Source: Hermatobates lingyangjiaoensis
Lineage: Eukaryota; Arthropoda; Insecta; Hemiptera; Hermatobatidae
Assembly: GCA_026182355.1 (NCBI GenBank)
Contig: JAPFBL010000361.1
Coordinates: 1-64,000 of the forward strand
Length of the DNA: 64,000 bases
Reading direction: 5' to 3'
Of the stretch, positions 45,330 through 57,335 are shown in pieces (within the stretch, counting starts at the first letter, position 1; each line of letters starts with the position of its first letter). Made by a program: the position numbers and the translations under genes. Below the pieces are notes generated by a model. It made no database searches, was not told the origin of the DNA, and saw only the letters and a program-made list of their open reading frames with translations.

Positions 45330-45957
45330 AGTACGCTGGAATAGTTCAAAATATTCACCAAATATCACAAAATAAGTAGAATGATTGTTTAAAATATTCA
45401 CCAAATATCACAAAATAAGAAAACAAGTAGAATTATTGTTTAAAATATTCACCAAATATCACAAAATAAGAAAACAAGTAGAATGATTGTTTAAAAGATT
45501 CACCAAATATCACAAAATAAGAAAACAAGTAAAATGATTGTTTAAAACATTCACCAAATATCACAAAACAAGAAAACAAGTAGAATGATTGTTTAAAATA
45601 TTCACCAAATAGCACAAAATAAGAAAATAAGTAGAGTGATTGTTTAAAATATTCACCAAATATCACAAAACAAGAAAACAAGTAGAATGATTGTTTAAAA
45701 TATTCAGTTAATAGCACAAAATAAGAAAACAAGTAGAATTATTGTTTAAAATATTCAGTGAATATCACAAAATAAGGAAAACAAGTAGAATGATTGTTTA
45801 AAATATTCACCAAATATCACAAAACAAGTAGAATGATTGTTTAAATATTCACCAAATATCACAAAATAAGAAAACAAGTAGAATAATTGTTTAAAATATT
45901 CACCAAATATCACAAAACAAGGAAACAAGTAGAATGATGGTTTAAATATTCACTGAA
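45330..45957. repeat. 51-bp tandem array, ~12 copies
   Basis: Unit 'agaatgattgtttaaaatat' + 'tcaccaaatatcacaaaata' + 'agaaaacaagt'. Because 51 is a multiple of three, the minus strand stays open for 99 codons (45433-45732) as a 17-residue repeat (YFKQSFYLFSYFVIFGE). Copies with indels at both ends break the frame, and I see no gene structure. Confidence 0.88.
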
Positions 45958-46317
45958 TAGCTTGAGACAATATGAAATGTAAGCTTGAGAAAAAAATCAA
46001 AAAATATTTTAAAAATATTTTAATCGACAGACATTTCATGTATATATTATCTGAGAAAGGTTTATATTATTACTATTATTATCCTAGTACATTGACTTAA
46101 CAAGACGAAATTTTTGTGTGTTTTTGTTTAGTTCACAAAAAAGAAATTGTATTATTATCATATAAAATTTAGAATTATAGTACTAAATATGTAATTAATG
46201 CATGTAGTATAATTTAGACCATGCTACAGTGAAATCTAAAATGTCAATTGCCCGAAAATTTGAGTTTGTAAAGGTGTTTGAATCCTCCTTCCGTTTATTA
46301 AGTATATATATATATAT

Positions 46318-46440
46318 AATTAAAATAAACTGTGACATATAGAAAGAAACGTAACAAAGACTCACTTTTCAATATGTCTACCGTTATGGTGGTCGTCCTC
46401 AAGAGAAGAAGTGAATTAACGGAGAGACGACAGTCAACTT
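46318..46440 (-). mobile_element. Decayed PLE arm, family E
   Basis: The minus strand has CTTGAGGACGACC and an E-type outer block ending at the TA tract. The hairpin is largely lost. Confidence 0.5.
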
Positions 46441-46575
46441 ATATATAAATAAGTTTTACGTTGAAAAATCCAAAACGGACAAATAAAGTTCAATGTAGAT
46501 AAAGAAACTTAGAGAAAAATCACACACTTACAATCTCTAATTTTCTAATTTTGAACAGTCTTCAGGAGGGATAAC
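46441..46575 (-). mobile_element. PLE-derived arm, family B
   Basis: The minus strand has CTGAAGA, then 'ctgttcaaaattagaaaatt' in place of the hairpin. The outer sequence 'caaaacggacaaataaagtt' matches the 19.8 and 60.7 kb copies. Confidence 0.6.
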
Positions 46576-46767
46576 TGAAACAAAAATGTTGTACCTTTTG
46601 TGATTAATTTTTTCAATTTTCTCATACATGACTTCCATAAGTTTGGAACTGAATACATAAGTTCACCAAAATTTTTTATTTTTGTAATCCGACATGTTTC
46701 GGTCATCATCGACCATTTTCAAGGATATTATGTATAAGGAGTTTCATGACACATGGAAAATGATTAA

Positions 46768-46970
46768 GAAATCTAAAAGTAAACAATAATGAAAATAAAC
46801 TACACAAAGTCAACAGAGCACATAATCGCAATAAGGGAGGTTATCGAGAGGTAGTGGGCATGGTGAGGTTTCCCCAGGGTCTTGGTTACCTTCCATTCGT
46901 CGTTTGCATCCCGGAAGGTAATAAATTGACTTCTGTACCTCTCCCAGACTGGTTAAGTCTTCTGACTGCC
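46768..46970 (-). repeat. Direct repeat copy 1 (pair with 47.98 kb)
   Basis: 'aaatctaaaagtaaacaata' to 'ggttaagtcttctgactgcc' matches 47975-48176 at roughly nine bases in ten. Class unknown; because it lies inside a PLE inverted pair it may be PLE-internal sequence. Orientation is nominal. Confidence 0.65.
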
Positions 46971-47119
46971 TTCATACAGTTTTAAAATTCTGGTAAATCC
47001 TCCCCTCTGGCTGTTAATACTGGGTTGTTTTTCCAGGATAAAGATGGCTTCCAAAATTTGTAATCTGGTATGGTCATATTCTTGTTCTTATACCACTGTT
47101 AGCATGTCCCTTGTTAAAC

Positions 47120-47258
47120 CTATGAACCTATGAAAGTCATGTATGAGAAGGTTGGAAAAATTAATCAGAAAAGGTGTAAAACTAGAAACAAGTATTAGTT
47201 TTAATAGAACTTGTATAAATGAAGGCCTGCTCCCCAAATGTACTAATATATACTATTA
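47120..47258 (+). pseudogene. Penelope-like element 5' ORF fragment, family K
   Basis: The plus strand reads MRRLEKLIRKGVKLETSISF, then NRTCINEGLLPKCTNIYY. It is the same module as at 7.06 kb: a basic stretch, F-N-x-x-C, EGLLP, then a Tyr-rich end that merges into TA-rich sequence. About 40 codons survive without a start hairpin on this strand. The homologous minus-strand frame at 46576-46680 keeps the upstream hairpin, so the two together outline the 5' end of one PLE family. Confidence 0.6.
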
Positions 47259-47274
47259 ATAGCAACGACTATCT

Positions 47275-47461
47275 CATCGATTTTAATTTAACATGTCACT
47301 TGGCCAACTCCTTTTCCAGTTGACCCCTGTTAGCAGGAGGTTAGTTCGTAGGATCGAATCTCTCAGTCTTAAGATCGTGAATGCCGAGACTGCGGTTAAT
47401 TTTAATGATACCTGTTTAAAAGAGGATCTGCTGCCTATTTATACCTATATATATATATATG
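47275..47461 (+). pseudogene. Penelope-like element 5' ORF fragment, family L
   Basis: The frame reads MSLGQLLFQLTPVSRRLVRR, IESLSLKIVNAETAVNFND, then TCLKEDLLPIYTYI, and then enters (TA)n. It matches the minus-strand fragment at 6.4 kb from its initiator Met onward, which argues that 'MSL' is the family's true protein start. It follows the family K fragment directly, so two PLE 5' ends lie in tandem. No catalytic domain remains. Confidence 0.65.
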
Positions 47462-47974
47462 ACTAGAAATTTGGATATAAGTCTGAGAAAGTAATGTTGT
47501 TTTTACTCGTGAGAGTTGGCAGTTGGATTGGTTAAAGGGGGTTGATATTTACTTTTGACGGCATCTGGTTGTGATTTGAGTAAAGAGAAAAGTTGAAGGT
47601 AATTGCTAAGAGCGGTGTAAGTGTAGTGGGTGGAGTGTAAATATTTAGAGCAGAGCAGTGATTGATAGGAAAGGCTGGCGGTCTACATCAGATATCCATT
47701 AGGTGGCGTCTATCCAGCTGAGCCAGTCAAACAAGACCAGATAGAGCCTAGCAGGTGCCTTGCTGGGGGGGCGGCCTTTAAACCTTCACTGCTCTCAGCA
47801 AGTATCAATATTCAATATACTACATTTATCAACTTTGTTTCGACTCTCTGAATTTAATTCCAAGAGAGCAGCTTTAGGAAAGCTTCAATAGCGTATTCAA
47901 TGAAGTAAGCCATCAATTTCTCTATGAAAAATAAAAAATGATCCGTTGAACAAACAGAATGTTAGTTTTTAACA
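47462..47974. other. Stretch with GC-rich skew-switching island
   Basis: From 47500 to 47780 sequence passes from G-rich ('agtgtagtgggtggagtgta') to C-richer with a 'ggggggg' block near 47766. No gene seen. Confidence 0.35.
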
Positions 47975-48176
47975 GAAATCTAAAAGTAAACAATAACTAA
48001 AATAAACTATACCAAGTCAACATAGCACATAATCACAATAAGGGAGGTTATCGAAAGGTAGTGGGCATGGTAGGTTCCCCCAAGGACCTGGTTACCTTCC
48101 ATCCGTCGTTTGCATCTGGGAAAGTAATAAATTGACTTCTTTACCTCTCCCAGACTGGTTAAGTCTTCGGACTGCC
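47975..48176 (-). repeat. Direct repeat copy 2 (pair with 46.77 kb)
   Basis: Contains 'taagggaggttatcgaaagg' and 'ctcccagactggttaagtct', as in copy 1. Orientation is nominal. Confidence 0.65.
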
Positions 48177-48464
48177 AAAAAATTAATATAGTATGCCCAT
48201 GCTGGTGAAAAAAATAACGTATATCATAATGGTACTACTGCTAGACTATAGCCAGTAGCGTGAACAGTAAACCACCTTCCTACCTTGTTTGGTGACTGAT
48301 AAAAAGTGATATCATGCATAATTACTCCCAAACTATACAGCACATATATAATATGAGGCTCATTTTTGTGTGAAACATCAATTGATACATCAAAGATTCT
48401 GGACCATAGCGTGACCACAAACTTAGGATAAACACATCAAAAAAACTTCATAAAATAAGTTTAG

Positions 48465-48716
48465 CTGAGTTAGGGTTAGCTGAGTGGTTAAGTACTCGCC
48501 TCTGAACTGGTAGGTCCGGGGTTCGATACTAACCTGGCTCTCAATTTATTCATTTGAGAGGTGAATAATGTTTATCACGTTGTCCCTCGAAAAGGACGTT
48601 AAGCCGTCGGTCTCGAGCCTGTACGATGTCAAATACTCGTTAAAGATAAAGATCCCTACTCGAAATCCACTTAAGTTAGGCGAAATTTAGTACTTCGAAT
48701 GTACAATCAACAGGTA
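48465..48716 (+). mobile_element. tRNA-derived SINE, third subfamily
   Basis: Head with 'tagctgagtgg' and GGTTCGATACT. It differs from other copies by 'tttgagaggtgaataatgtt' in the hairpin block and ends at 'cttcgaatgtaca' instead of a type I or II tail. The 50.1 kb copy shares both traits. Confidence 0.75.
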
Positions 48717-50091
48717 GTATGGCTCGTTCATTCCTAAAATGGGTGCCAAATAATAAATGAGCCATAATTCTAACCCTAGTACAACAACAGTAAAAGATGA
48801 AACCCTTATATGTGTGTGAATTTGGAAACAAAACAAACAGTTTTCATTCTGATAACACTAAGCAGTTATTTGCCTCATAATACTTACTCATAAATTAAGA
48901 TTCCACCAAAACACCAGATAACTGTTTGAATCAGCTGCTTGTAGTAATTCGGGCTGCAGTACAGTTTTTCTGTCTCCTTAGTCTCTCCTCTGACACCTGC
49001 TCCATTAGCTGTTTCCTCTGCAGGTGTACTCTCTACCCATTCATATTCAAATAATTCATTCATTCACCCTTTTTCTCAGTCTCATATCCTCATTCATTGA
49101 GCTTCTTTCTAACTCAGATTTACTATGTTTGCTTCAAGATTTTATTGAACGGTAACAACCATACACCCTATTTTGGTTCAATTACTTGAGTTCTCTCTGC
49201 AAAGATTTCCAAATGACCTCAATCGTGGTGAAAATAGATCTTATTATTCTTAAAAAACAAAAAATTGCATAACTCTACTTCATACTAGTTAACAGTACTT
49301 CATAAAGGAAAATTGCTTTAAATATTTAACTAATTAGAAATAACGAAAACTTTAAACTTTTTATCAAGAATCTTATATAAATTTTCTTCTCTTTTCAATA
49401 AATATAAATTCTAATAAACTGGTACTTTAAAAAAGAGAAGTATTAAAAAAACGTCAGTCTTAACCACGAGTTTTTGTATTATTCATATTATATGTGCAAT
49501 ATATAACACCAAAAATATTTATAAAATCAAAAAATAAATTTTCTTTGAAATGGTAATGTTTTGGAATTATATTTCATTACTTTTCTTTATATTTGAAGGT
49601 TCACCATATTTAATCAAAAGTTGTTAGACTTTATACTTAAATAACTATACATGAAAGATTTTTTACTATAAAAATTTATACTTTGAATGAATTTCTTAAC
49701 AAATTCAAAATTAAAAATTACAGTTTTATTCAGTAGTTTTCAAAAGGATCCATTAAAAATATATTTCTAAATTAAATATACAGTTTATTACTCTTAACTA
49801 TTTTTGAGAAACTAAAGGCTTATTTTTCGAAGTCTACAACAAATAGAGTTTAGTTTTAGTGAATATAATACTTTACTTTAAAGTATTTTATTCATCTCTT
49901 ATAATTGAAATAATTTTTTTTTTCGTTATATTTGCAAAAATTATTTCTATATAAAAGCGAGGCATTTTAAAGGAGGAGGAAAGTATACTGTCGATAGATG
50001 ATTCATTTCATTTGTTCTCATTGAATATAAAATGACTGAGTACATTTTAAGAATGCTTTATACTTTATATAGTTCTTTTTATAAATGGAAT
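48717..50091. other. AT-rich stretch
   Basis: No repeat from elsewhere in the window and no coding signal. Confidence 0.35.
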
Positions 50092-50325
50092 GGGGGGGCC
50101 AGGTTAGCTCAGTGGTTAAGTACTCGCCTCCAAACTGGTAGGTCATTGGTTCGATACTAATCTAGCTCTCGATTTATTCATTTGAGAAGTGAATAATGTT
50201 TATCACATTGTCCCTGGGAAAGGATTTTAAGCCGTCGGTCTAGAGCCTGTACGATGTCAAGTACTCGTTAAAGATCCCTACTCGAAATCCACTTGAGTTA
50301 GGCGAAATTTAGAACTTCGAATGTA
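50092..50325 (+). mobile_element. tRNA-derived SINE, third subfamily, with 5' G-run
   Basis: Seven G precede 'ccaggttagctcagtggtta'. The same subfamily differences and end as the 48.5 kb copy. No clear TSD. Confidence 0.75.
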
Positions 50326-51411
50326 CATTTTAAAATGTTTAGTGGAATGAGTTTTTTTTTAAAAAGCAATTATGAGAACTGTTGAATACAATCCTGCTTT
50401 GTTTTTTTTTCTTATAAAGTTAATTATTTATGTTGAACACTGATTTAGTAATTCAGGAAATTTCTGTTATTGCCTGTTTTCAGGTGAAAGCAGAACATTA
50501 CTGGTTTTGATAATATCTTAGAAGAATGTAATCGAAATAAGACCTTGAAAGCCGTTGTTTATGGTGTTAAAGAGTACAACGGTACAGGCAATAGGGGTCT
50601 GAACACACGTCACTTCACTCACCGACCTGTGCCTCTAATAGCTACGCCATTAATTATAGTTTTTACTGGACCAAATAGAACACAAACTCTTATCTGGCCA
50701 GAAGGGAACTTTGTCTGAATTATACATCTCAGTACTGCCAATTTACTGATGCTTGATTACTCTGTGAAAGCTGAAAACGAATCAAATTGGCGATTTATTA
50801 CTAAAGATAAATCTAACATGATCCGTTAGGAAGAGTATTTATTTAAAGATAGTGTTGAACTATTTCCGTTATAATATATTAATTTTAGTTTGTTATTTTG
50901 GTAATGGGATAAAAGTGCGGTCAGGTATGAGTGACCTCGAGTCTTGAAGTCTCATTTGTCACGCTAGCCTGCTGATAATTGCTTTATTAATACAATGGAT
51001 AAACAAAGAGGAGTTGGGGTTCGGTATCATTGCATCGCTGCTTCGATGGAGCGTAAAGCTATCTCTGAAGGCAATTACGATGTGGGAGCTTGTTCTGTCT
51101 TCGATTGTCTTGGAAGTGGGTGTTTTCCTTGTGGAAGAGACCGTGACTCCTTGAGAAATGATTTAACCTGAACTCAACTGCACCTCCGCAGCTAATATGT
51201 TGCAGCCACCGCCCATATGTGGTTCACCGGCTATTGTCTACGCACCGGCAACCAGCCCTCTGACAGGCGCGTATATCACTGTAGCCGGGCAGTAATTTAT
51301 AAGAGCATTTAACAAATCTTTGAAATATATATACTTTCATCCACTTTCAACGCTAACCATTGTGTTTGAATTAATATATCGTACAGAGTGGAAGCTGTTA
51401 AGAACAGCCAT
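50326..51411. other. Stretch with GC-rich skew-switching island
   Basis: AT-rich to about 50880. The region 50890-51290 is GC-richer, G-rich first and C-rich ('caccgcccat', 'agccgggcag') later. See the separate small ORF. Confidence 0.4.
50995..51171 (+). CDS. Small ORF of unknown status, 58 codons
   Basis: ATG at 50995 opens a frame of 58 codons ending in TGA at 51169-51171. It begins MDKQRGVGVRYHCIAASMER and is not low-complexity, with five cysteines spread over its length, including CFPC near residues 43-46. I recognise no domain, no splice sites were established, and it lies in one of the GC-rich islands, where chance frames are longer because stops are rarer. It has no visible neighbours to suggest a role. 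I list it because it is the least repetitive open frame in the window, but coding is unproven. Confidence 0.15.
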   Translation: MDKQRGVGVRYHCIAASMERKAISEGNYDVGACSVFDCLGSGCFPCGRDRDSLRNDLT

Positions 51412-54400
51412 TCAAACGTAAATAACTACAACCCCATGGTACAGAGGGTATGGTAACAATAATTCGAAGGCTGCACTCACAAACTGAAATAACAACAACC
51501 CGATGGTACAGAGGGTATGGTAACAACCATGCGAAGACTACACTCACAAACTGAAATAACAACAACCCGATGGTACAGAGGGTTTGATAACAACCATTCG
51601 GAGACTACACTCACAAACTGAAACAACAACCCGATAGTACAGAGGGTATGGTAACAACCATGCGAAGACTACACTCACAAACTGAAATAACAACAACCCG
51701 ATGGTACAGAGGGTATGATAACAACCATTCGGAGACTACACTCACAAACTGAAATAACAACAACCCGATGGTACAGAGGGTATGGTAACAACCATGTGAA
51801 GACTACACTCACAAACTGAAATAACAACAACCCAATGGTACAGAGGGTATGGTAACAACCATGCGAAGACTACACTCACAAACTGAAATAACAACAACCC
51901 GATGGTACAGAGGGTATGGTAACAACCATTCGGAGACTACACTCACAAACTGAAATAACAACAACCCGATGGTACAGAGGGTATGGTAACAACCATTCGG
52001 AGACTACACTCACAAACTGAAATAACAACAACCCGATGGTACAGAGGGTATGGTAACAACCATTCGGAGACTACACTCACAAACTGAAATAACAACAACC
52101 CGATGGTACAGAGGGTATGGTAACAACCATTCGGAGACTACACTCACAAACTGAAATAACAACAACCCGATGGTACAGAGGGTATGGTAACAACCATGCG
52201 AAGACTACACTCACAAACTGAAATAACAACAACCCGATGGTACAGAGGGTATGGTAACAACCATTCGGAGACTACACTCACAAACTGAAATAACAACAAC
52301 CCGATAGTACAGAGGGTATGGTAACAACCATTCGGAGACTACACTCACAAACTGAAATAACAACAACCCGATGGTACAGAGGGTATGGTAACAACCATTC
52401 GGAGACTACACTCACAAACTGAAATAACAACAACCCGATGGTACAGAGGGTATGGTAACAACCATGCGAAGACTACACTCACAAACTGAAATAACAACAA
52501 CCCGATGGTACAGAGGGTATGGTAACAACCATTCGGAGACTACACTCACAAACTGAAATAACAACAACCCGATGGTACAGAGGGTATGGTAACAACCATT
52601 CGGAGACTACACTCACAAACTGAAATAACCACAACCCGATGGTACAGAGGGTATGGTAACAACCATTCGGAGACTACACTCACAAACTGAAATAACAACA
52701 ACCCGATGGTACAGAGGGTATGGTAACAACCATGCGAAGACTACACTCACAAACTGAAATAACAACAACCCAATGGTACAGAGGGTATGGTAACAACCAT
52801 TCGGAGACTACACTCACAAACTGAAATAACAACAACCCGATGGTACAGAGGGTATGGTAACAACCATGCGAAGACTACACTCACAAACTGAAATAACAAC
52901 AACCCGATGGTACAGAGGGTATGGTAACAACCATGCGAAGACTACACTCACAAACTGAAATAACAACAACCCGATGGTACAGAGGGTATGGTAACAACCA
53001 TTCGGAGACTACACTCACAAACTGAAATAACAACAACCCGAGGGTACAGAGGGTATGGTAACAACCATTCGGAGACTACACTCACAAACTGAAATAACAA
53101 CAACCCGATGGTACAGAGGGTATGGTAACAACCATTCGGAGACTACACTCACAAACTGAAATAACAACAACCCGATGGTACAGAGGGTATGGTAACAACC
53201 ATTGCGAAGACTACACTCACAAACTGAAATAACAACAACCCGATGGTACAGAGGGTATGGTAACAACCATTCGGAGACTACACTCACAAACTGAAATAAC
53301 AACAACCCGATGGTACAGAGGGTATGGTAACAACCATTCGGAGACTACACTCACAAACTGAAATAACAACAACCCGATGGTACAGAGGGTATGGTAACAA
53401 CCATTCGGAGACTACACTCACAAACTGAAATAACAACAACCCGATGGTACAGAGGGTATGGTAACAACCATTCGGAGACTACACTCACAAACTGAAATAA
53501 CAACAACCCGATGGTACAGAGGGTATGGTAACAACCATGCGAAGACTACACTCACAAACTGAAATAACAACAACCCGATGGTACAGAGGGTATGGTAACA
53601 ACCATTCGGAGACTACACTCACAAACTGAAATAACAACAACCCGATGGTACAGAGGGTATGGTAACAACCATTCGGAGACTACACTCACAAACTGAAATA
53701 ACAACAACCCGATGGTACAGAGGGTATGGTAACAACCATGCGAAGACTACACTCACAAACTGAAATAACAACAACCCGATGGTACAGAGGGTATGGTAAC
53801 AACCAATTCGGAGACTGCACTCACAAACTGAAATAACAACAACCCGATAGTACAGAGGGTATGGTAACAACAATTCGGAGACTGCACTCACAAACTGAAA
53901 TAACCACAACCCAATAGTACAGAGGGTATGGTAACAACGATTCGAAGACTGCACTCACAAACTGAAATAACCACAATCCGATAGTACAGAGGGTATGGTA
54001 ACAACAATTCGGAGACTGCACTCACAAACTGAAATAACCACAACCCGATAGTACAGAGGGTATGGTAACAACAATTCGGAGACTGCACTCACAAACTGAA
54101 ATAACAACAACCCAATAGTACAGAGGGTATGGTAACAACGATTCGAAGACTGCACTCACAAACTGAAATAACCACAACCCAATAGTACAGAGGGTATGGT
54201 AACAACGATTCGAAGACTGCACTCACAAACTGAAATAACCACAATCCGATAGTACAGAGGGTATGGTAACAACGATTCGAAGACTGCACTCACAAACTGA
54301 AATAACCACAATCCGATAGTACAGAGGGTATGGTAACAACGATTCGAAGACTGCACTCACAAACTGAAATAACCACAACCCGATAGTACAGAGGGTATGG

Positions 54401-54795
54401 TAACAACAATTCGGAGACTGCACTCACAAACTGAAATAACCACAACCCAATAGTACAGAGGGTATGGTAACAACGATTCGAAGACTGCACTCACAAACTG
54501 AAATAACCACAATCCGATAGTACAGAGGGTATGGTAACAACAATTCGGAGACTGCACTCAGAAACTGAAATAACAAGAACCCCATGGTACACAGGGTTAT
54601 GGTAACAACCATTCGGAGACTGCACTCACAAACTGAAATACCCGCATCCCCATGGTACACAGGGTTAACAACCATTCGGAGACTGCACTCACAAACTGAA
54701 ATAACCACAACCCCATGGTACACAGGGTTATGGTAACAAACATTCGAAGACTGCACTCACAAACTGAAATAACCACAACTCCATGGTGCATAGTT
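51412..54795. repeat. 67-bp tandem array, ~50 copies
   Basis: Unit 'caaactgaaataacaacaac' + 'ccgatggtacagagggtatg' + 'gtaacaaccattcggagact' + 'acactca'. Left domain (to about 53810) has 'actacac' and alternates 'cattcggag' with 'catgcgaag'. Right domain (about 53811-54560) has 'actgcac' and 'aataaccacaa'. The last four units (to 54795) differ again ('cccatggtacacagggtta'). The minus strand is open in long overlapping frames because the unit has few stops in that orientation. This is satellite-like DNA, not a gene. Confidence 0.95.
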
Positions 54796-55244
54796 CTATT
54801 GAAGAACCAAGAAAATGTTGATTATTACAATCATATCCTCAAACAGTTTGTAAGAATATATTTAACAATAAAGCTGTTAAGGCGGCAACGAAACTACAAC
54901 GTAAAAGAAAAAAAAACAGTTGTACTATCATCGATCACATAAAAGATAACATTTTGAGTAGTTCATCAAATATTTGTCAAATCTTCTAATTTAATTTTTA
55001 ATGAAATTAATAAATCTATAAATAAAAAAGATTAAGAATAACACAAAAATATAAATAATAACCTGCTGTGTTACAATTTATTTTAAAAAATAATATTTAT
55101 ACAATACACTATCAAATGTACCCGTCTTTGACGGAATCAAAAATTCTATTATACATGGTATTCCAACATATCAATTATAGTATTATACTAATACTATAAT
55201 TAGAAATTATAGAATAGTAGAAAACACCATTATTAGTACAGTGT
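54796..55244. other. AT-rich stretch
   Basis: Nothing recognised, apart from inverted 'attatagtattat' / 'actaatactataatta' bits at 55176-55205. Confidence 0.35.
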
Positions 55245-55525
55245 TAAACAAATGCCTCTGTATACACTACATTAGCTGTCTGTCCTTCAGGTTCATGGAA
55301 GAACAATCAGTTGAAACCTCTGACTATTGAGCAAGTAAACTACAGTTGACCATGTGAGAAAAACTTGGTTTCGCTAACTTGAATTCCTGCGTTAGATAAA
55401 GTCTCCCTTTGCGACTTAGTTAACGTCATTGCGAAATAGACTCTGAGGGGACCTTGCAATCATTTGAATGGAAACAGACAGTGGTTCGGAAGACTCCCCA
55501 ATACCACATCCAGTCATTATGTCCG
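55245..55525 (+). repeat. Dispersed ~300-bp repeat, paralogous to 20.14 kb
   Basis: See the inverted copy at 20140-20445. A 67-codon frame (55468-55671) begins in it and has no known domain. Confidence 0.7.
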
Positions 55526-55949
55526 CCTCTGTGGCATATCTGTGTAGAGCACGAACTCAGAGTCGTTCCCGTTGCACAGTTTTTGGGTCACTCATGTTTC
55601 GTAACATGAAATTTGTTACTGCTATAAATTGCAGCATCATTGGTGCTCCTACTTTAAGTTTTTACTCATGAGCAGGCAGTCCAGGAGAAATAAATTCAGA
55701 GTCAAGAAATTCAATTAGATAATGAACTGCTTCTTCATCACTAATCCAATCTCTTTACTGACTTGTAAGTTCTTTCCTCGGCTTCATATAGCGTAAGAAC
55801 TTGTTTGTTGATTTCTCATGCCTGTTCATATTAAGGGCTGAGAATTGCTCGTTTACAAAACATTTATTCTCAATAGATAGTACATCCTTAACTCTGTGAA
55901 ACACCATTTCAATGATGTCAAATACGCAATATATTCATGTGCTCAATTG
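55526..55949. other. Stretch without recognised feature
   Basis: May extend the preceding repeat; nothing recognised. Confidence 0.3.
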
Positions 55950-56325
55950 AAATTAAAATCAACTAACAATACTACTTGCCACACCTGTGTATTTTCAAAA
56001 CAAACTTGTCTGTGAAGTTAGGAAAATACAGCTAAAAGCCCCATAACTTCGCTTCTGTACTGAATTAATAATCTATTTAGAGCCCATATTTTAAGTTAGG
56101 CACACACAAATCCAGTGTCAATGTTTCAGCTCGCTATGTCTTATGGTGGCTGAGTTTACTTGTGACAAACATTTTTGCGTTAAACGTCCATAACTTCACT
56201 TCTACGTTGAATTTCCAATCAATTCATAGCCTATATTTTAAGTTAGACCTACACAAATCTACTGTAAAAGTTTCAGCTTTATATGTCTTATGGTAGCTGA
56301 GTTTACCTGTGACAAAGTTTTGCGG
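55950..56325. repeat. Dispersed repeat, left part (paralogous to 12.7 kb)
   Basis: A module of about 150 bp ('ccataacttc' ... 'ctgagtttacttgtgacaaa') occurs twice, at about 56040-56170 and 56190-56318. The 12.8 kb locus has one copy. Confidence 0.65.
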
Positions 56326-56368
56326 ACAAACCGACAAACCGACAAACCGACAAACCGACAAACCGACA
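56325..56368. repeat. 8-bp microsatellite (GACAAACC)n
   Basis: About five and a half perfect units, absent from the paralogous locus at 12.95 kb, where LINE sequence lies instead. Confidence 0.9.
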
Positions 56369-56420
56369 GAAATTTTTCTAAGGGTGGATTCGGTTTCTCC
56401 AATGTATGAAACGTAAAGAA

Positions 56421-56492
56421 AACTTGAAATGAGTCAATTCTAAGCAATGTACAGACAAAATCATTATTTTATTTATAAAGATAATAACATAT
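56421..56492. repeat. Dispersed repeat, right part (paralogous to 13.67 kb)
   Basis: 'gagtcaattctaagcaatgt' onward aligns with 13683-13745. Confidence 0.6.
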
Positions 56493-56929
56493 CATAAAAG
56501 TTAAATGATGTAACAAACAAATTTTAATGTTTTCTTTAATAATAATGATTTAATAATGTAACATGTAATTTTTGTGTAATTATATTGGTTAACAAAGAAG
56601 ATAAATGTTTAGGTTTTCAAGCAGAAATCATTTTAAGTGCTTAGTTAAATATGCCAGGGATGTTTCAAAATTTCAGAAGTTATTGCCCGCTTTCGTTTAA
56701 TTGTTAACTTTATATCAATAGGTTATGTCTTCCTGAAAGCAAAAAAAAAATCACAAATTACAATTATTTACAAATATTAATATTATACAACAAATGAAAA
56801 ATTATATCGTTTAGTTGTAAATGCAGAATTTCTAATAATATACAGAAAAACTTTGAGGATCTAGAAAACTTAAGTCTTCAATAAAATTCATGCATTTCGT
56901 CGTTATCACAGAGGTTAGTATTATTAATA
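56493..56929. other. AT-rich stretch
   Basis: Nothing recognised. Confidence 0.35.
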
Positions 56930-57112
56930 TTAAACATATAATATACCGTCTTACCTCGTACACTGCTGCTGTAGCTCTCGGACCGGTTTCGGGTGTCACC
57001 CATCTTCAACAAGAACTGAGTTCTTAGATCTTAGATGCGTGACACCCAAAACCGGTCCGAGAGCTACAGCAGCAGTGTACGAGGTAACACGGTATATTAT
57101 ATGTTTAATATC
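56930..57112. mobile_element. PLE-derived palindrome, family H-like
   Basis: Arms 56930-57009 and about 57038-57112 share 'ctctcggaccggttt' and 'tacctcgtacactgctgctg' in inverted form. The minus arm has TTGAAGA, spacer T, stem GGGT/ACCC with loop GAC, GAAACC (56986-57009). The plus arm kept 'gacacccaaaaccggtccga' but lost the core. Confidence 0.75.
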
Positions 57113-57335
57113 TTCAATAAAAGCTGACGTTATAAATTATACATCTTTTTTTTAATTTAATAAATAATTAATTATATTAATATTAATTTCATTTACAAAG
57201 GTTAATTTTATTGCTTTGGTGTACATAATTCTTTTTAAATTCAAATTAGTTATTTCCTTAATACTACTTAAACAAGCCAGTTTAAATAGCTGAGTCGAAA
57301 ACTGATTTTCTATTACAATATATATATATATATAC

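Larger units (their letters stand above)
44087..46317. mobile_element. 2.2-kb fold-back with B2-like arms
   Basis: The left arm (about 44089-44325) and right arm (about 46112-46303) are inverted copies sharing 'caattgacattttagatttc' (left strand), 'catgcattaattacatattt' and 'ttgtgaactaaacaaaaa'. The right arm has a deletion of about 40 bp. (TA)n sits at both outer ends (44085-44100, 46302-46317). The interior holds a family C palindrome and a 51-bp minisatellite. Confidence 0.7.
46576..47258. mobile_element. PLE 5' region in inverted pair, family K
   Basis: The minus strand has TTGAAAA, spacer T, stem GGTC/GACC with loop GATGAT, GAAAC (46695-46723). A frame follows toward 46576 with KLMEVMYEKIEKINHKRYNI. 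At about 47120-47258 the plus strand has the inverted counterpart (see separate entry). The interior includes one copy of a direct repeat also present at 47.98 kb. Confidence 0.6.

Noticed and set aside
45433..45732. 99-codon minus-strand frame with a 17-residue repeat
   Set aside because: The 51-bp minisatellite keeps frame because 51 is divisible by three. Edge copies with indels break it and there is no upstream gene structure.
53015..54791. Many overlapping 60-110 codon minus-strand frames
   Set aside because: They are the same 67-bp satellite read in rotating frames (67 is not a multiple of three), so they are an artefact of the array.
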